Shown here one piece after another: positions 45,770 to 54,950 of a stretch of DNA of 64,000 nucleotides. The translations under genes and the position numbers were made by a program. Source of the DNA: Pictodentalium vernedei (Eukaryota > Mollusca > Scaphopoda > Dentaliida > Dentaliidae); contig CM062288.1 in assembly GCA_031216915.1 (NCBI GenBank), positions 183,856,596-183,920,595 on the forward strand, given 5' to 3'. How positions within the stretch are numbered: the stretch's first letter is position 1; every line of letters starts with the position of its first letter. The notes beneath the pieces are model-generated. The model saw nothing but the letters and a program-made list of their open reading frames with translations, was not told the DNA's origin and did no database searches.

Positions 45770-46180
45770 ATCGAGGATACCGTCTAGAGAATCCCTTTTT
45801 TGTCGTATGAGGCCATGAGAAAAACCCTCATTGAGGTCGAATTTACTACCCCTCTTAGCCTCATTTCGTTTGAGGCCATGAGGGCCATGGAAAACTCCCT
45901 CAGTGAGACCTAATTTACTATCCCTCTTCGCCTCATCTCGGTATGTAACAACCATATCCCGTGGCACCCCCTTTCCGGAAAACGTATGACCTTCGGCACC
46001 CCTTTTTAGTCGTATGAGGCCATGAAGCTATGAGAAAGGACCTCAGTGAGGTCTAATTTACTATCCCTCTTAACCTCATTTCGTTTGAGGCCATGAGGGC
46101 CATGAAAAAATCCCTCATGAGGCCTAATTTACTATCCCTCTTAGCCTCATTTCGGTATTTAAGGATACCTATGACCCAGC
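45770..46180. repeat. Internal GAGGCCATGAGG repeats of family L
   Basis: About four partial repeats contain AATTTACTATCCCTCTTAGC, CTCATTTCG and GAGGCCATGAG, spaced 60-140 bp apart. Confidence 0.65.
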
Positions 46181-47137
46181 TTCTATACAGCTCCTATACA
46201 GGTAGTCTTACCAACGGCTTCCATCTTATCTCCAAAGCTCCAAGCCCACTACTTGTCTATGGTCTATATGGTCTATATGTCCGATCATTAGCTTCTACAG
46301 CAGTCTTGTGCCATTGCGGCCTTGTGCCAGTACTATTGGCTACTGTTATTCTGCCCCATGTCTAAACCATTAATATTGACTTGTAACACTACTTCCTGGT
46401 TATACCTTCGCTGAGGCGTTCAAAATGTTTAATCTGATTGCTTCATTTCCCCTGTATACATAGAGACAGGCTATGTAAGGAATTCCATAATTGGGATTCC
46501 TAGCCGATTCCTTGTAGGGTGAACTTCTAGGGTTAGAGTAGCATCTGTAATAGGCAGAAAAAAATTCGATTCTGGGGAAATCCGAACCAGAAAAAAACTA
46601 CTCTAGTCCAATCGAACTTACCATGGGGCCCCTCGGTAATATAGCACTACGTGTTACTATTAAAATCTACGGTATGGCGGTCCTAAAAAGGATTATGAAA
46701 GAATTCGAAATAGTACAACTTGTCGGGTTGTTTGTGGTAAATCGACGAAGTATCCAAGCCAGACAATTATTCCTGCTCAATCGAACATACTCCGGGGCCC
46801 CCTCGGTACTATAGCACTACGTGCTAAGCGGATAAAATGGGAAATCCGCAGTAAATAAAGTCGTTTTTGGTGATTTGGGGAGATTGTGCTACCAAGATGG
46901 CGGCCTCCAGTATACAAACTGGACGACGGAAACACGTATCATCCTAACAACACGCGCTGCGTTTGCGCACTCACATCACGTATCACAATGGGGATGACGT
47001 CATAAGGTGGCCGCTCACGCGGGTTACCATGACAACACTACATGATGCCACTGGGTCACGTGGCCAGACGTCACTTCCTATGTCCCCTACTAGGTCCCCC
47101 AATGAGGGCCGATCCATCCCTCTCCAACTACTGACGT

Positions 47138-47379
47138 TAAACATGTGAGAAAATACTATCAGGCGGGATTCTCATCGAATGAAGTGATGCAGGCCATGAA
47201 TTTATTAAAACGGGAAAACCTCGTCGAAAAAGAGCACACAATACTCCAAACAGCTGCAAAGGTGTATTACGAACAAAGGGGCTGTCAGGCATTGGTGAGC
47301 TGAAAATACAAAAAGAACTAAAATCACCAGGTGTTACTAATGTTAAAAGGATAGAGATCAAAAGAAATTGCAACAAATA
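47138..47379 (+). other. Orphan coding-like segment after the long-TIR element
   Basis: An uninterrupted plus-strand frame from about 47140 to 47302 reads KYYQAGFSSNEVMQAMNLL and LQTAAKVYYEQRG, which is alpha-helical and slightly reminiscent of a UBA-type three-helix domain. It has no start and ends at a stop. I do not recognise it with confidence. Confidence 0.25.
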
Positions 47380-47802
47380 CCTACATTTTAACTGTTAACT
47401 CCTCTCAACCCCCAAGTGTTTCAAAAAAGCAAGAGAAATAGTAACATCAATGCCTGACATGAATACATCATCAGCAACATATGCTAAAACATTATCACAA
47501 AAATTGCCGACAACGTTAGTAGAATGCCAAACTCAATATACGACTTAAAGGAACAATTCCATCTTTAGAACAATTTATTTATTTATTTATTGGTGCTTAA
47601 CGCCACGTCAGCAGCTAAGGCTATATCGTGGCGATAAAAGTATGTAATTTTAAAAAAGACCATTATCCACCATGAAGTAATTAAAAAGAATCTGAAGAAT
47701 AAAACTAAGGAGTGTGAAACGAAATGTGAAGGTGAGACCAGTGGTACAAAAATGTTGTGTGAATCATTAGAACAAGCTTTTAACATTAGAACACACAGAA
47801 CC
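47380..47802 (+). pseudogene. LINE ORF1, 5' part (split by the LTR element)
   Basis: Coding-like pieces (SMPDMNTSSATYAKTLSQKL near 47450; VIKKNLKNKTKECETKCEG to FNIRTHRTT, ending at 47802) directly precede the LTR insertion. A 78 bp repeat fragment (47573-47650) interrupts it. The continuation lies beyond the LTR element at 57643. A frame change occurs between the halves, so the ORF was already damaged or decayed later. Confidence 0.5.
47573..47650 (-). repeat. SINE-tail fragment
   Basis: (TTTA)n, then TTGGTGCTTAACGCCACG and TATCGTGGCG, the inverted 3' end of a SINE-like repeat related to the GTCGTTAAACTCC end at 21.78 kb. Confidence 0.55.
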
Positions 47803-47807
47803 ACAGT
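47803..47807. repeat. Target-site duplication, left
   Basis: ACAGT directly before the left LTR, repeated at 57643-57647 directly after the right LTR. A 5 bp duplication is usual for Ty3/Gypsy integrase. Confidence 0.7.
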
Positions 47808-48043
47808 TGTGGTATATTTTCCACAACAGTTTCTAGCAGTAATAAGTACCTGATGTATCGGGAAGACTGAATCAGCTGCGCAGCTGACTGTGTAGATCTT
47901 CACTGGTTCTTTGTACTATTACTAACAAGTACTCTTCTATTCTGCGGCCAGGTCATCTGGTGCACCAGTCTTTATATAGAGGGCCGAGAGGATAGGTTCG
48001 ATTTCCCGGTGCAGAACCGGGAATATCAGGTAAAATATACCAT
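47808..48043 (-). repeat. 3' LTR (short form)
   Basis: 236 bp. It begins TGTGGTATATTTTCC on the plus strand and ends GGTAAAATATACCAT, with inverted-repeat tips. It lacks a 132 bp segment present in the other LTR; the junction lies at CCAGGT. Confidence 0.88.
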
Positions 48044-48056
48044 ATTCCCCCCAGTT
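48044..48056 (-). other. Polypurine tract
   Basis: The minus strand reads AACTGGGGGGAAT immediately upstream of the 3' LTR, the expected position and composition of the plus-strand primer. Confidence 0.75.
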
Positions 48057-48570
48057 TTATAAACTAGGGCCCTATTCAATTTAATATATTTATATAAAGG
48101 GCGTACTTTTATAATACGGGAAAGGATAATTTCCACCCCTATTTATCTGATAATACCTATGAGAATTCAAAATTTAATTATTATAATTAACTACCCCAAC
48201 CCAAACCACATTTTGTAATGGGCGGCCCAATTTAATACATGGGTTAGAGTGGAGAACCCAAAATGGAATACCGGGTAATACCCGTGGAAGGCCGACTTTA
48301 TATTTTTATTTTTAAAGTCTTTGGGGGTAATTTTATTTAACACAAATATATATAATGAAGATGATGATGAAAGGAAGGAATAACTTCTTCACTTCCTTAA
48401 CTAAATATACTGAGGCACCTCATCTCAGATTTTAACAAAATTGAGCGAGGTACCTCCTCTCTGTATTCCTGGAATACTTCTGGACCATCCAAATTAGGGA
48501 GAGGGCATCTCCCTTAATAATGTATTTAATACGGGAAAGGGAATTTCCCTAAAATGGTAGGGACTAGGAC
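48057..48570 (-). other. 3' untranslated part of the LTR element
   Basis: No coding sequence after the TatD stop (48571). GGAATTTCCCT-type short repeats and GATGAT repeats are present. Confidence 0.5.
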
Positions 48571-49596
48571 TTACAGGGGAGGGAACCCATAGAGCCGCTC
48601 AGTGTTTTCTTTAGTCAACGTGAGCAGCTGTCCTAGGGGTACCCTCCTTCTGTTAGCAATAAGTCTCACTACCTCTCCCAGGTACATGGGGCTACCAATG
48701 GTGAGCCAAGACTGCCTAGAAAAGTATGGGCAGTCGGACTCAACCCTCAGTCTGTCCAGCGGAATATGTTGGACGCCACCCCACTGCATCTCGGAGAAGG
48801 AGTAACACTGGGGGCTAATGCTGAAGTGGGTATTGGGGAAAGGCCCAAGCCAACGCCTGACTGTCTCCCCATCCCCGCTAAAGCAGTGCAAATGAAGACT
48901 CTGCCCCCGGCTCACATTTTCCTGTAGGATCTGGAGGGTCTTGCAATGGACATCGCTGCCCATTGCATCTTTTGCCGACCCCCTCAGATGCAGGACAAGG
49001 GGCTTATTAATATGAGCCATGCGGACCATTCGCATGAAAACCTGATCCTGGATAGACCAGGTCCCCTCAGGTTCCGTACGATCCAGCCCGATCTCTCCCA
49101 GGGCAGAGGCATGTGGGAGCAAGGCAGAAACTACCCCCACAGCCTCTCCCAACTCCATGGGAGAGTAATCTTTAATGTGGCGAGGATGGGGCCCGATAGC
49201 AATCTTTACTATCGGGTCTCTCCTATCAAGTTGGGGTATGGTGGGGTACGTAGGAGGGTCGCAATATACAGCTACGCCTCCACGTACCTCCACGTACCGG
49301 AATAGGTACCCCCACTGGCCTACCCGCCTCCAGCCGAGAGATTTCCCTAAATGGGAGCTGGGGAGCTCCCAAAGACTTCTGGGTATGATCGGCATGAAAG
49401 TGGGCATCCAGTAAATATGGGCCCTCTTCCCAGCTTCCCATTATTGGAATGGTTGGGATAGGAGTCACTTCCGCCGGCCTATCCTGGAAACCGGTACGGG
49501 TGGGCAAGGGGTAACCACTCCCTGTATAGGCAGTGATGAGAACCCAGGAGGAGGAGGTGGTTTTGCCACAGATTTCTGTGGCTTAACCACAGACTC

Positions 49597-49628
<32 letters not shown>

Positions 49629-50635
49629 ACTGAACAGGAAGCTGAAGAGGCTGAGGTGGCTGCAGGAAAGGGAACAGCCCCAGTTGTTCCCTTTTTAGAA
49701 TCAATTTTTGCTAGCAGCCATATCAGCACTCTCCATTGTAGCAAACCTGCTGGTGTAACAAGACACTGGAGCTGTGTTGAGGGGGTGTGAGTGGGGTAAA
49801 ACCCCGGTGGCTCTCTATGGATCGCATGCGATCCACAAAAGCAGAGGAAACAGGTAATGGGAATTTGTTGAGTTCAATGAACTCCCCATTTACCTGCTCC
49901 AAAAGATCCGCCAAGGGTTTACCCAGGGGGGGCAACCATTTCTTCCAGAGTGTAAAAAACCTGCTCTGGAGAGATTTGGTGGCCCCCCTTAGGCCAAACT
50001 TCCCACATTGCGAGGGGCAGATGTTGTTTCTCGCAATGTTTCCTCAGCTGCCTGGTACTACCTTGACAGCTGGGTATGGGACAAACCGAGTCGAAGCCAC
50101 GCCGTTTTGGTGGCTTGTCCAAGGCTTGTGAATTCAAACCAGGGGGAGGAGCTTGAGACTTCCCCACTGGTAAGGTCATGTCTATAGACAACAGGGAGGG
50201 GACATCCCTAGCCTGAGGCCTGGCCTGAGGTCTTCCCGTAGGACGGGGGGGGGGGGGGGGACTGGGACCAACTAGTTTGGGCCCTAGCAGGTTTGCTTGG
50301 ACCCTCCCTAGAGGTGGAAGGAGTCCTCGTCGTACGAGGGCCCCCCTTAGTAGCCGAATACTTAGTCCCTCTTTTAGAGGCACTTACAATCTTCGGTCGG
50401 GCTCCTGAATAAGAAGGAGCGTGAGCAGCTGCAGAATGAGTGTTGCTCCCGGAGTCTTTGGATTTGGCTCCCACAGCGTGGGAGCCGGAAGACTCCACAA
50501 CTTATCCCCCACAAAGCGGACCCTTTGCAAGTTGGGGTCCGTCTTTAAACGAATATCCCTACAGGTTTCAAAGGGGGAGGGTGTTTCCTCCCCGCCCTCC
50601 ACGACCTTTTGGGACTGTCGTCTGAACTGGACATT
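48571..50635 (-). pseudogene. Zinc finger plus TatD-like nuclease cargo gene (frameshifted)
   Basis: Segments in sense order: a charged N-terminal part (TCRDIRLKTDPNLQRVRFVG near 50560); a Ser/Pro-rich linker; a C-x4-C-x9-H-x4-H finger, CPIPSCQGSTRQLRKHCEKQ, near 50060; a helical part (LADLLEQVNGEFIELNKF); a proline-rich stretch; and a TatD-type TIM-barrel hydrolase. The nuclease begins with the metal motif LLDAHFHADH near 49410. After a frameshift (about 49330-49400) comes a 278-codon frame with GEIGLDR (104-110), PLVLH (His140), LHLHCFSG (His174) and VESDCPY (Asp225). Together these are all the ligands expected in TatD metal-dependent DNases, so the ancestor was probably catalytic. Frameshifts coincide with a C/G run at 50245-50260 and possibly at 49598-49614. 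No env-like membrane segment is seen. The role in the element is unknown; processing of cDNA or chromosomal ends is conceivable. Family membership is secure; cargo status rests on position between integrase and LTR. Confidence 0.85.
50245..50260 (+). repeat. G16 run inside the cargo gene
   Basis: On the sense strand this is poly-C encoding polyproline. The reading frame of the zinc-finger part changes across it. Confidence 0.9.
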
Positions 50636-50662
50636 CTACAAAAAAATAAATAAAAACCAAGG
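50636..50662 (-). promoter_or_regulatory. Candidate splice acceptor before the TatD gene
   Basis: The sense strand reads TTTTTATTTATTTTTTTGTAG then AATGTCC. A 17-base pyrimidine-rich tract with AG at 50636-50637 sits between the PHD-finger stop and the first cargo codons. A phase-0 join at this AG opens directly into the cargo frame (NVQF...), whereas the adjacent ATG is in a frame that closes after 29 codons. This suggests expression from a spliced subgenomic RNA, by inference only. Confidence 0.45.
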
Positions 50663-50730
50663 ACAGGTTGAATTCAAAAGAACTTTTCAACCTGGCCTTA
50701 TTACTGTTAACCCTCGTTTTTTTTTAATTT

Positions 50731-51085
50731 TTATTCTGGTTGAGCAATCTTACAATAAGGACAGGCAAATTTGTCAATGGATTTGGCTTCCAAACTATCC
50801 ACGTTCATACATTTTCCATGAAACCAATCCAAACAATAATCACACTGAATCATAAAGGAACCATCACTGGGTTTTCTGCATAGACAATACAACGGGACTG
50901 GAGAGCCCCTACTTTGTGACAAAGATTTATGACGTTCCACCCAAGGGGCAAGAACTCTATCTCGACACAATTTAATTCTGTCATGATTCACTGTAACTGA
51001 CTTATTGAGAAGCTGAACCCCACCAAATAAGATGAAATACAGTGACTGATAATACCAGGTCCTTTCCAAACAGGATTCAATTTTT
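50731..51085 (-). pseudogene. Integrase C-terminal extension with PHD finger
   Basis: The sense frame reads LLNKSVTVNHDRIKLCRDRV, a typical end of the Gypsy GPY/F integrase module. Then come YCLCRKPSDGSFMIQCDYC, DWFHGKCMNV and FACPYC, giving a complete C4HC3 PHD finger of about 45 residues, followed by IAQPE and a stop. The Tyr before the first Cys, the Met in FMIQCD and the Trp in DWFH occupy the positions of the aromatic cage in H3K4me3-reading PHD fingers. The family resemblance is to the PHF2/PHF8/CFP1 type. One frameshift separates it from the preceding integrase module. PHD fingers are known in some LINE proteins; on an integrase it would be an analogue of the chromodomain of chromoviruses. 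Confidence 0.85.
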
Positions 51086-52510
51086 TAGTCTGCCCAACTT
51101 TACCTCCAGAATCAAGGATATACACAATGTCTCATTCCTTGAACTTCGGAACTTTCTTTTTGGAATCATATTATTTTTTCATTACTTTTTGTTGTTTTCA
51201 ATTTATTACGGACCAGTTCATGTGCTGCCCTCATTGAGTTCTCTAATTCGACAACATATTCTGACTCATTCTGAATAGATTCTTTTGGACAAGGCCCATA
51301 AACTAAGTCTGATGGTTGGAAAACCTCACTCCCCAACATCAATTTGTTCGGAGTATACCCTGTATGGCGGTTAACTGCAGAACGTAAAGCTCCTGCTAGT
51401 TGAGGTATATAAAGGTCCCAGGAGGATTGTTTTTTACCCACATAGCACCTGAGAGCATCCATAAGGGGCCGGTTAACCCTTTCGACTTGTCCACTGGAGG
51501 AAGGGCGGTATGCAGTCGTGCGGGCCTTATGTATTTGTAATAATTCACAAACTGACTGGAAGAGATGGCTTTCAAAATTAGATCCCTTGTCTGTATAAAC
51601 TTCAAGAGGGCACCATAACCTTGAAAAGACCTCCTTTACCGCAGCCCCGGCTCTATCCTCTGCAGATTGTGATGCCAGAGGTATACACTCCACCCACTTG
51701 GTAAACTGGTCTACAATGACCAAGATATACTCATTTCCTCTTGGAGTTTTTGCCAATGGGCCCAGAAAGTCCAGGTGTTCTCTTTCCATTGGGCAACCTG
51801 AATGGTAACATACCATTTGATGTTTAGCATGGCGTGATGGTTTTTTCTGTCTTTTACATTTTGGACAGGACTTAACAAAAGACTCAACGCCAGAAGCCAA
51901 TCTCGGCCAGTAGCAACGTGATTTAACTCGTTCTGTTGTTCGAGTAACACCCTGATGTCCCGCAGCCGGCACATCATGGTTAATTGTCATCATTTCATTT
52001 CTAAGATAAAAGGGCACCACTAACACTTTTTCGTTATTTTTCTTGATTTTATACAAAAGTGGCCCCTTCATGAAATATTTCTCTTTATGTTTCCAAAATA
52101 ATTTGGCATTCGGGCTAGCTAGAAAGAGTTCATCTTGTGACGGTGACTCGCCTTTTTCAAGCCACTTCAACATAATTTGTAAAGATGATTCCGTCTGCTG
52201 TTCCACACGTAACTTTTCCAATTCCTGTCCCAGGGGATTGGGACTAGACACCTCAGGGGTAGGTTGTAAAGAATATGACATAGGTTTATTCACAGAAGCT
52301 GGGAAAAGATTCCCTTCCACTTCTATGTTTAGTTTAATACTAACATCATGCTCAGTTTCCAATGTAGCATTCCAGTCTGACAGTCCAAAATGGGATTGGG
52401 CAAACAAGGAGGTTAGTGATTCATCTGGGTCCTCCTCTGCCATCTCAGATGTTGAAATACTTTTAATAGCCGATTTCAACAAACAATTGAATACAGTAGT
52501 ATTTTCATCT
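51086..52510 (-). pseudogene. Integrase of the LTR element
   Basis: A 438-codon open frame covers most of the protein. The zinc-binding HHCC motif is H-D-V-P-A-A-G-H near the start, then CPKCKRQK. The catalytic triad is Asp in REHLDFLGP, Asp in VYTDKGSNFESH and Glu in SSSGQVERVNRPL. The C-terminal GPY/F module (DIVYILDSGGKVGQTKKLNP, VWKGPGIISHC) follows one frameshift and one stop near 51130-51166. The role is insertion of the cDNA copy into host chromatin. The frame opens 30 bp after the RNase H stop, in another phase. Confidence 0.9.
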
Positions 52511-52512
52511 AC

Positions 52513-54950
52513 CTAAGGTAGGTTCAAATCTGTCTTGTGAGGTAATGGGAATGCATCGTCCATTTCCTCAAAGAATTGACTCCAATTCTTATGTATTCTT
52601 GTGCAGTACTTGCACCCCTCGCAAGGAAGCTTATTCAAAGGCACCTCAGCCTTAAATTGGCCACATTTATCCTCCACTGGTACTCTTGAGAGGGCATCTG
52701 CATTCGTGTGCAATGCTCCACGCCAATATTGAATTTTGAAATCGTACAGAATTAGCTCCTCAATCCAACGGGCAATTTGGCCCTCAGGCTTTTTGAAATT
52801 GAGAAGCCAAGTCAGGCTACTGTGATCAGTTCTAATTGTAAAATGTCTACCAAGTAACCAGTGTCTGTACTGTCGAGTAAATCTGACAACTGCTAAAAGA
52901 TCCTTGCGGGTTGCACAGTACCTGCGTTGTTCAGGGCTGAGACCTAAGCTGCCATAAGCTATCACCTTTTCTTGACCATCCTGTATTTGAATTAATTCGG
53001 CCCATATTGCTAAATTCGACCCATCAGTGTCTAATATGAAATGATCTGTTTTATTAGCAAAAGTAAGGACTGGAGGAGATTTGAGGGCAATCTTAATTTG
53101 ATCAAAGGCTTCTTGCTCCTCTCTCCCCCACCCAAAAGCTCTTTTACCTGTTCCAGCATAAAGGGGAGCCGCTATTGCAGCAAATGATTTTATAAAGGCC
53201 CTATGATAATTTGCTAGGCCTAAAAATCTCTCCACATCTTTGGTACATTTTGGAATTGGCCAATCACTAATAATTTGTGAAGCTGAATTATCTATTTCCA
53301 TACCATCTGAGGTGACATTTCGGCCTAAAAATTCCATTTTTTGTTGGAAAAGAATATATTTTTTAGGTTTCAATTTCAATTGGTACTGATGTAGGCGCTC
53401 TAGCACCTTTTCAAGATTTTCAAAATGATTTTGCACATCAGTTCCTAAAACTGAAAGGAAAGAAAGGCTAGGGCTATTTCCCAATTTAAACCCCTAAGAA
53501 CTAAATTCATTACCCTAGAAAAACAACCAGGGGCACCACAAAATCCGAAACTCATTTTTAAAAATTCATATTGCCCATATTTGGTAACGAAAGCTGTTTT
53601 ATGTCGATCCTCTTTAGCAATTGGTACCTGGAAATAGGCCTTATTACCGTCAAAGCGGATAAAGAATTTATTTCCAGTTAAAGTTTCTAAACAATCATCT
53701 ATGAGAGGTAATGGGTAAGTATCTTTTTCTGTTACAGCATTAACCTTTCTAAAATCGAGGCACCATCGTACAGCGCCACTGCGCTTTCTGATTAGAACGG
53801 GGGCAGAAGCCCATTCAGAAAGCGATGGCTGAATTACCCCTGCTTTTAGCATTTCCTCGAACAATTTTTGTTCTTCCCCTTCAAAACAGGCTGGGGTTCT
53901 CCTCATTCGACATTTGATTGGTTTTGCATCCCCAGTTTTAATATGATGTTCAAGGGCTGTAAAATTTCCCAAATCATAGTCATGTTTTGCAAAGACCTCA
54001 TGATATTTGATCAATAATTGTTTCAACTGAATTTGTTCTACTTGATTTAATAGAGATTTTGATCTATTAAACAAATCTTGGAGATGTTCAGGTAATTCAG
54101 TTTCACAACTTTGGTCTTCCATAGTGTTAGAAACTTGACATGTTTCCACTGTGTCGGGCAACATGCCAATTAATGATCCCTCAAATGCTTCACTTGTGCA
54201 GTAACCTTTTTTCAAATGTAATTCATGTTCCTGCATATTTACTATTGTAATCACTGGGTCAGCATTTTCTGAATAAAATGTTCGCGGCATCAAAAAATTG
54301 GAATCTGGATTTGGCTCAATTACATACTCAGGAAGAGATCCATGCAATTTACATTTAATTTGTTTCACTGAGTTTGGAGGAATCAGTACTTTATTTGCTA
54401 AAGTAATTCTGTTAGCTTTAGGAATTCCGGAAGATATTAAATCCAGCATAATTTTTTCATTATCTAAATACATGATTCCCTGTTGCAAATCTAAACGGGC
54501 ATGGTATTCCCACAGAAAATCTAATCCAAGAATCATTGGAGTATTAATTGGGGCGACATAAAATGTTCTGATATACTTAAATTTCCCCAATTTCATTGAT
54601 AATGGGCCAATTATTTTTCCAGGAATTGTTTCTAAATCTCTGCCTACAGATTTTACCTGTATCTCTTTGATCACAGGAGGTGAATCCCTTAAAGATTCCA
54701 TTACTTTATCTGAAATAATTGTCACTTGAGCTCCCGTATCAATTAAAGCATCTAATTTTACATCTTCCAAGGTGATGGGAACTGTGAATGTTAATTTATC
54801 AGTCAACTGATTTATAATGATTGAATCAGGAATTGTCCCAGAGTCAGATGGGACATCTTTGGAAGATTTGGTTACAATTGGATCAGGAGATGCAATTCCT
54901 TTAATTTGGCCTGAATCAGTCGGGGCCGGGCCTAGGCCTCTGTGTCAGAC
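52513..54950 (-). pseudogene. Protease, reverse transcriptase and RNase H of the LTR element
   Basis: Aspartic protease with ALIDTGAQVTIIS; RT with WCLDFRKVNAVTEKDTYPLP, the first catalytic Asp region FIRFDGNKAYFQVP, and KMSFGFCGAPGCFSRVM. The expected FxDD block between LNWEIALAFL and SVLGTD is missing and the frame shifts there (about 53480), so polymerase activity is lost. The connection and RNase H region continue as LGLANYHRAFIKSFAAIAAP, FILDTDGSNL, KDLLAVVRFTRQYRHWLLG and IRTDHSSLTWLL, ending ALHTNADALSRV. The RNase H Glu of the usual ELLAVV motif reads Asp. Pol is in a different phase from gag. Confidence 0.92.

Larger units (their letters stand above)
44656..47137. mobile_element. Long-TIR element, family L (two-ended copy)
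   Basis: The ends GGAGAGGGATGGATCGGCCC (left, about 44667) and its complement (right, to about 47126) begin inverted arms that pair for at least 600 bp (44656-45490 with 46500-47137). Landmarks in both arms include CACCAAAAACGAC/AACTTTAT, TTAGCACGTAGTGCTATAGT, TTTTTAGGACCGCCATACCG and ACTAGAGTAGTTTTTTCTGG. The right half of the left arm contains an internal duplication (CTGGTTCGGATTTCCCC twice, near 45300 and 45435). Its middle (45640-46400) holds GAGGCCATGAGG / CTCATTTCG repeats and no gene. It probably is an internally deleted, non-autonomous derivative of the element whose end is seen at 25.5 kb. The outermost bases and target duplication are uncertain. Confidence 0.75.

Noticed and set aside
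48602..49414. Plus-strand frames up to 119 codons
   Set aside because: They are antisense to the TatD-like gene.
50600..50635. ATG at 50632-50634 as the start of the TatD cargo protein
   Set aside because: Its frame closes after 29 codons. The frame that continues into recognisable cargo sequence is a different one.
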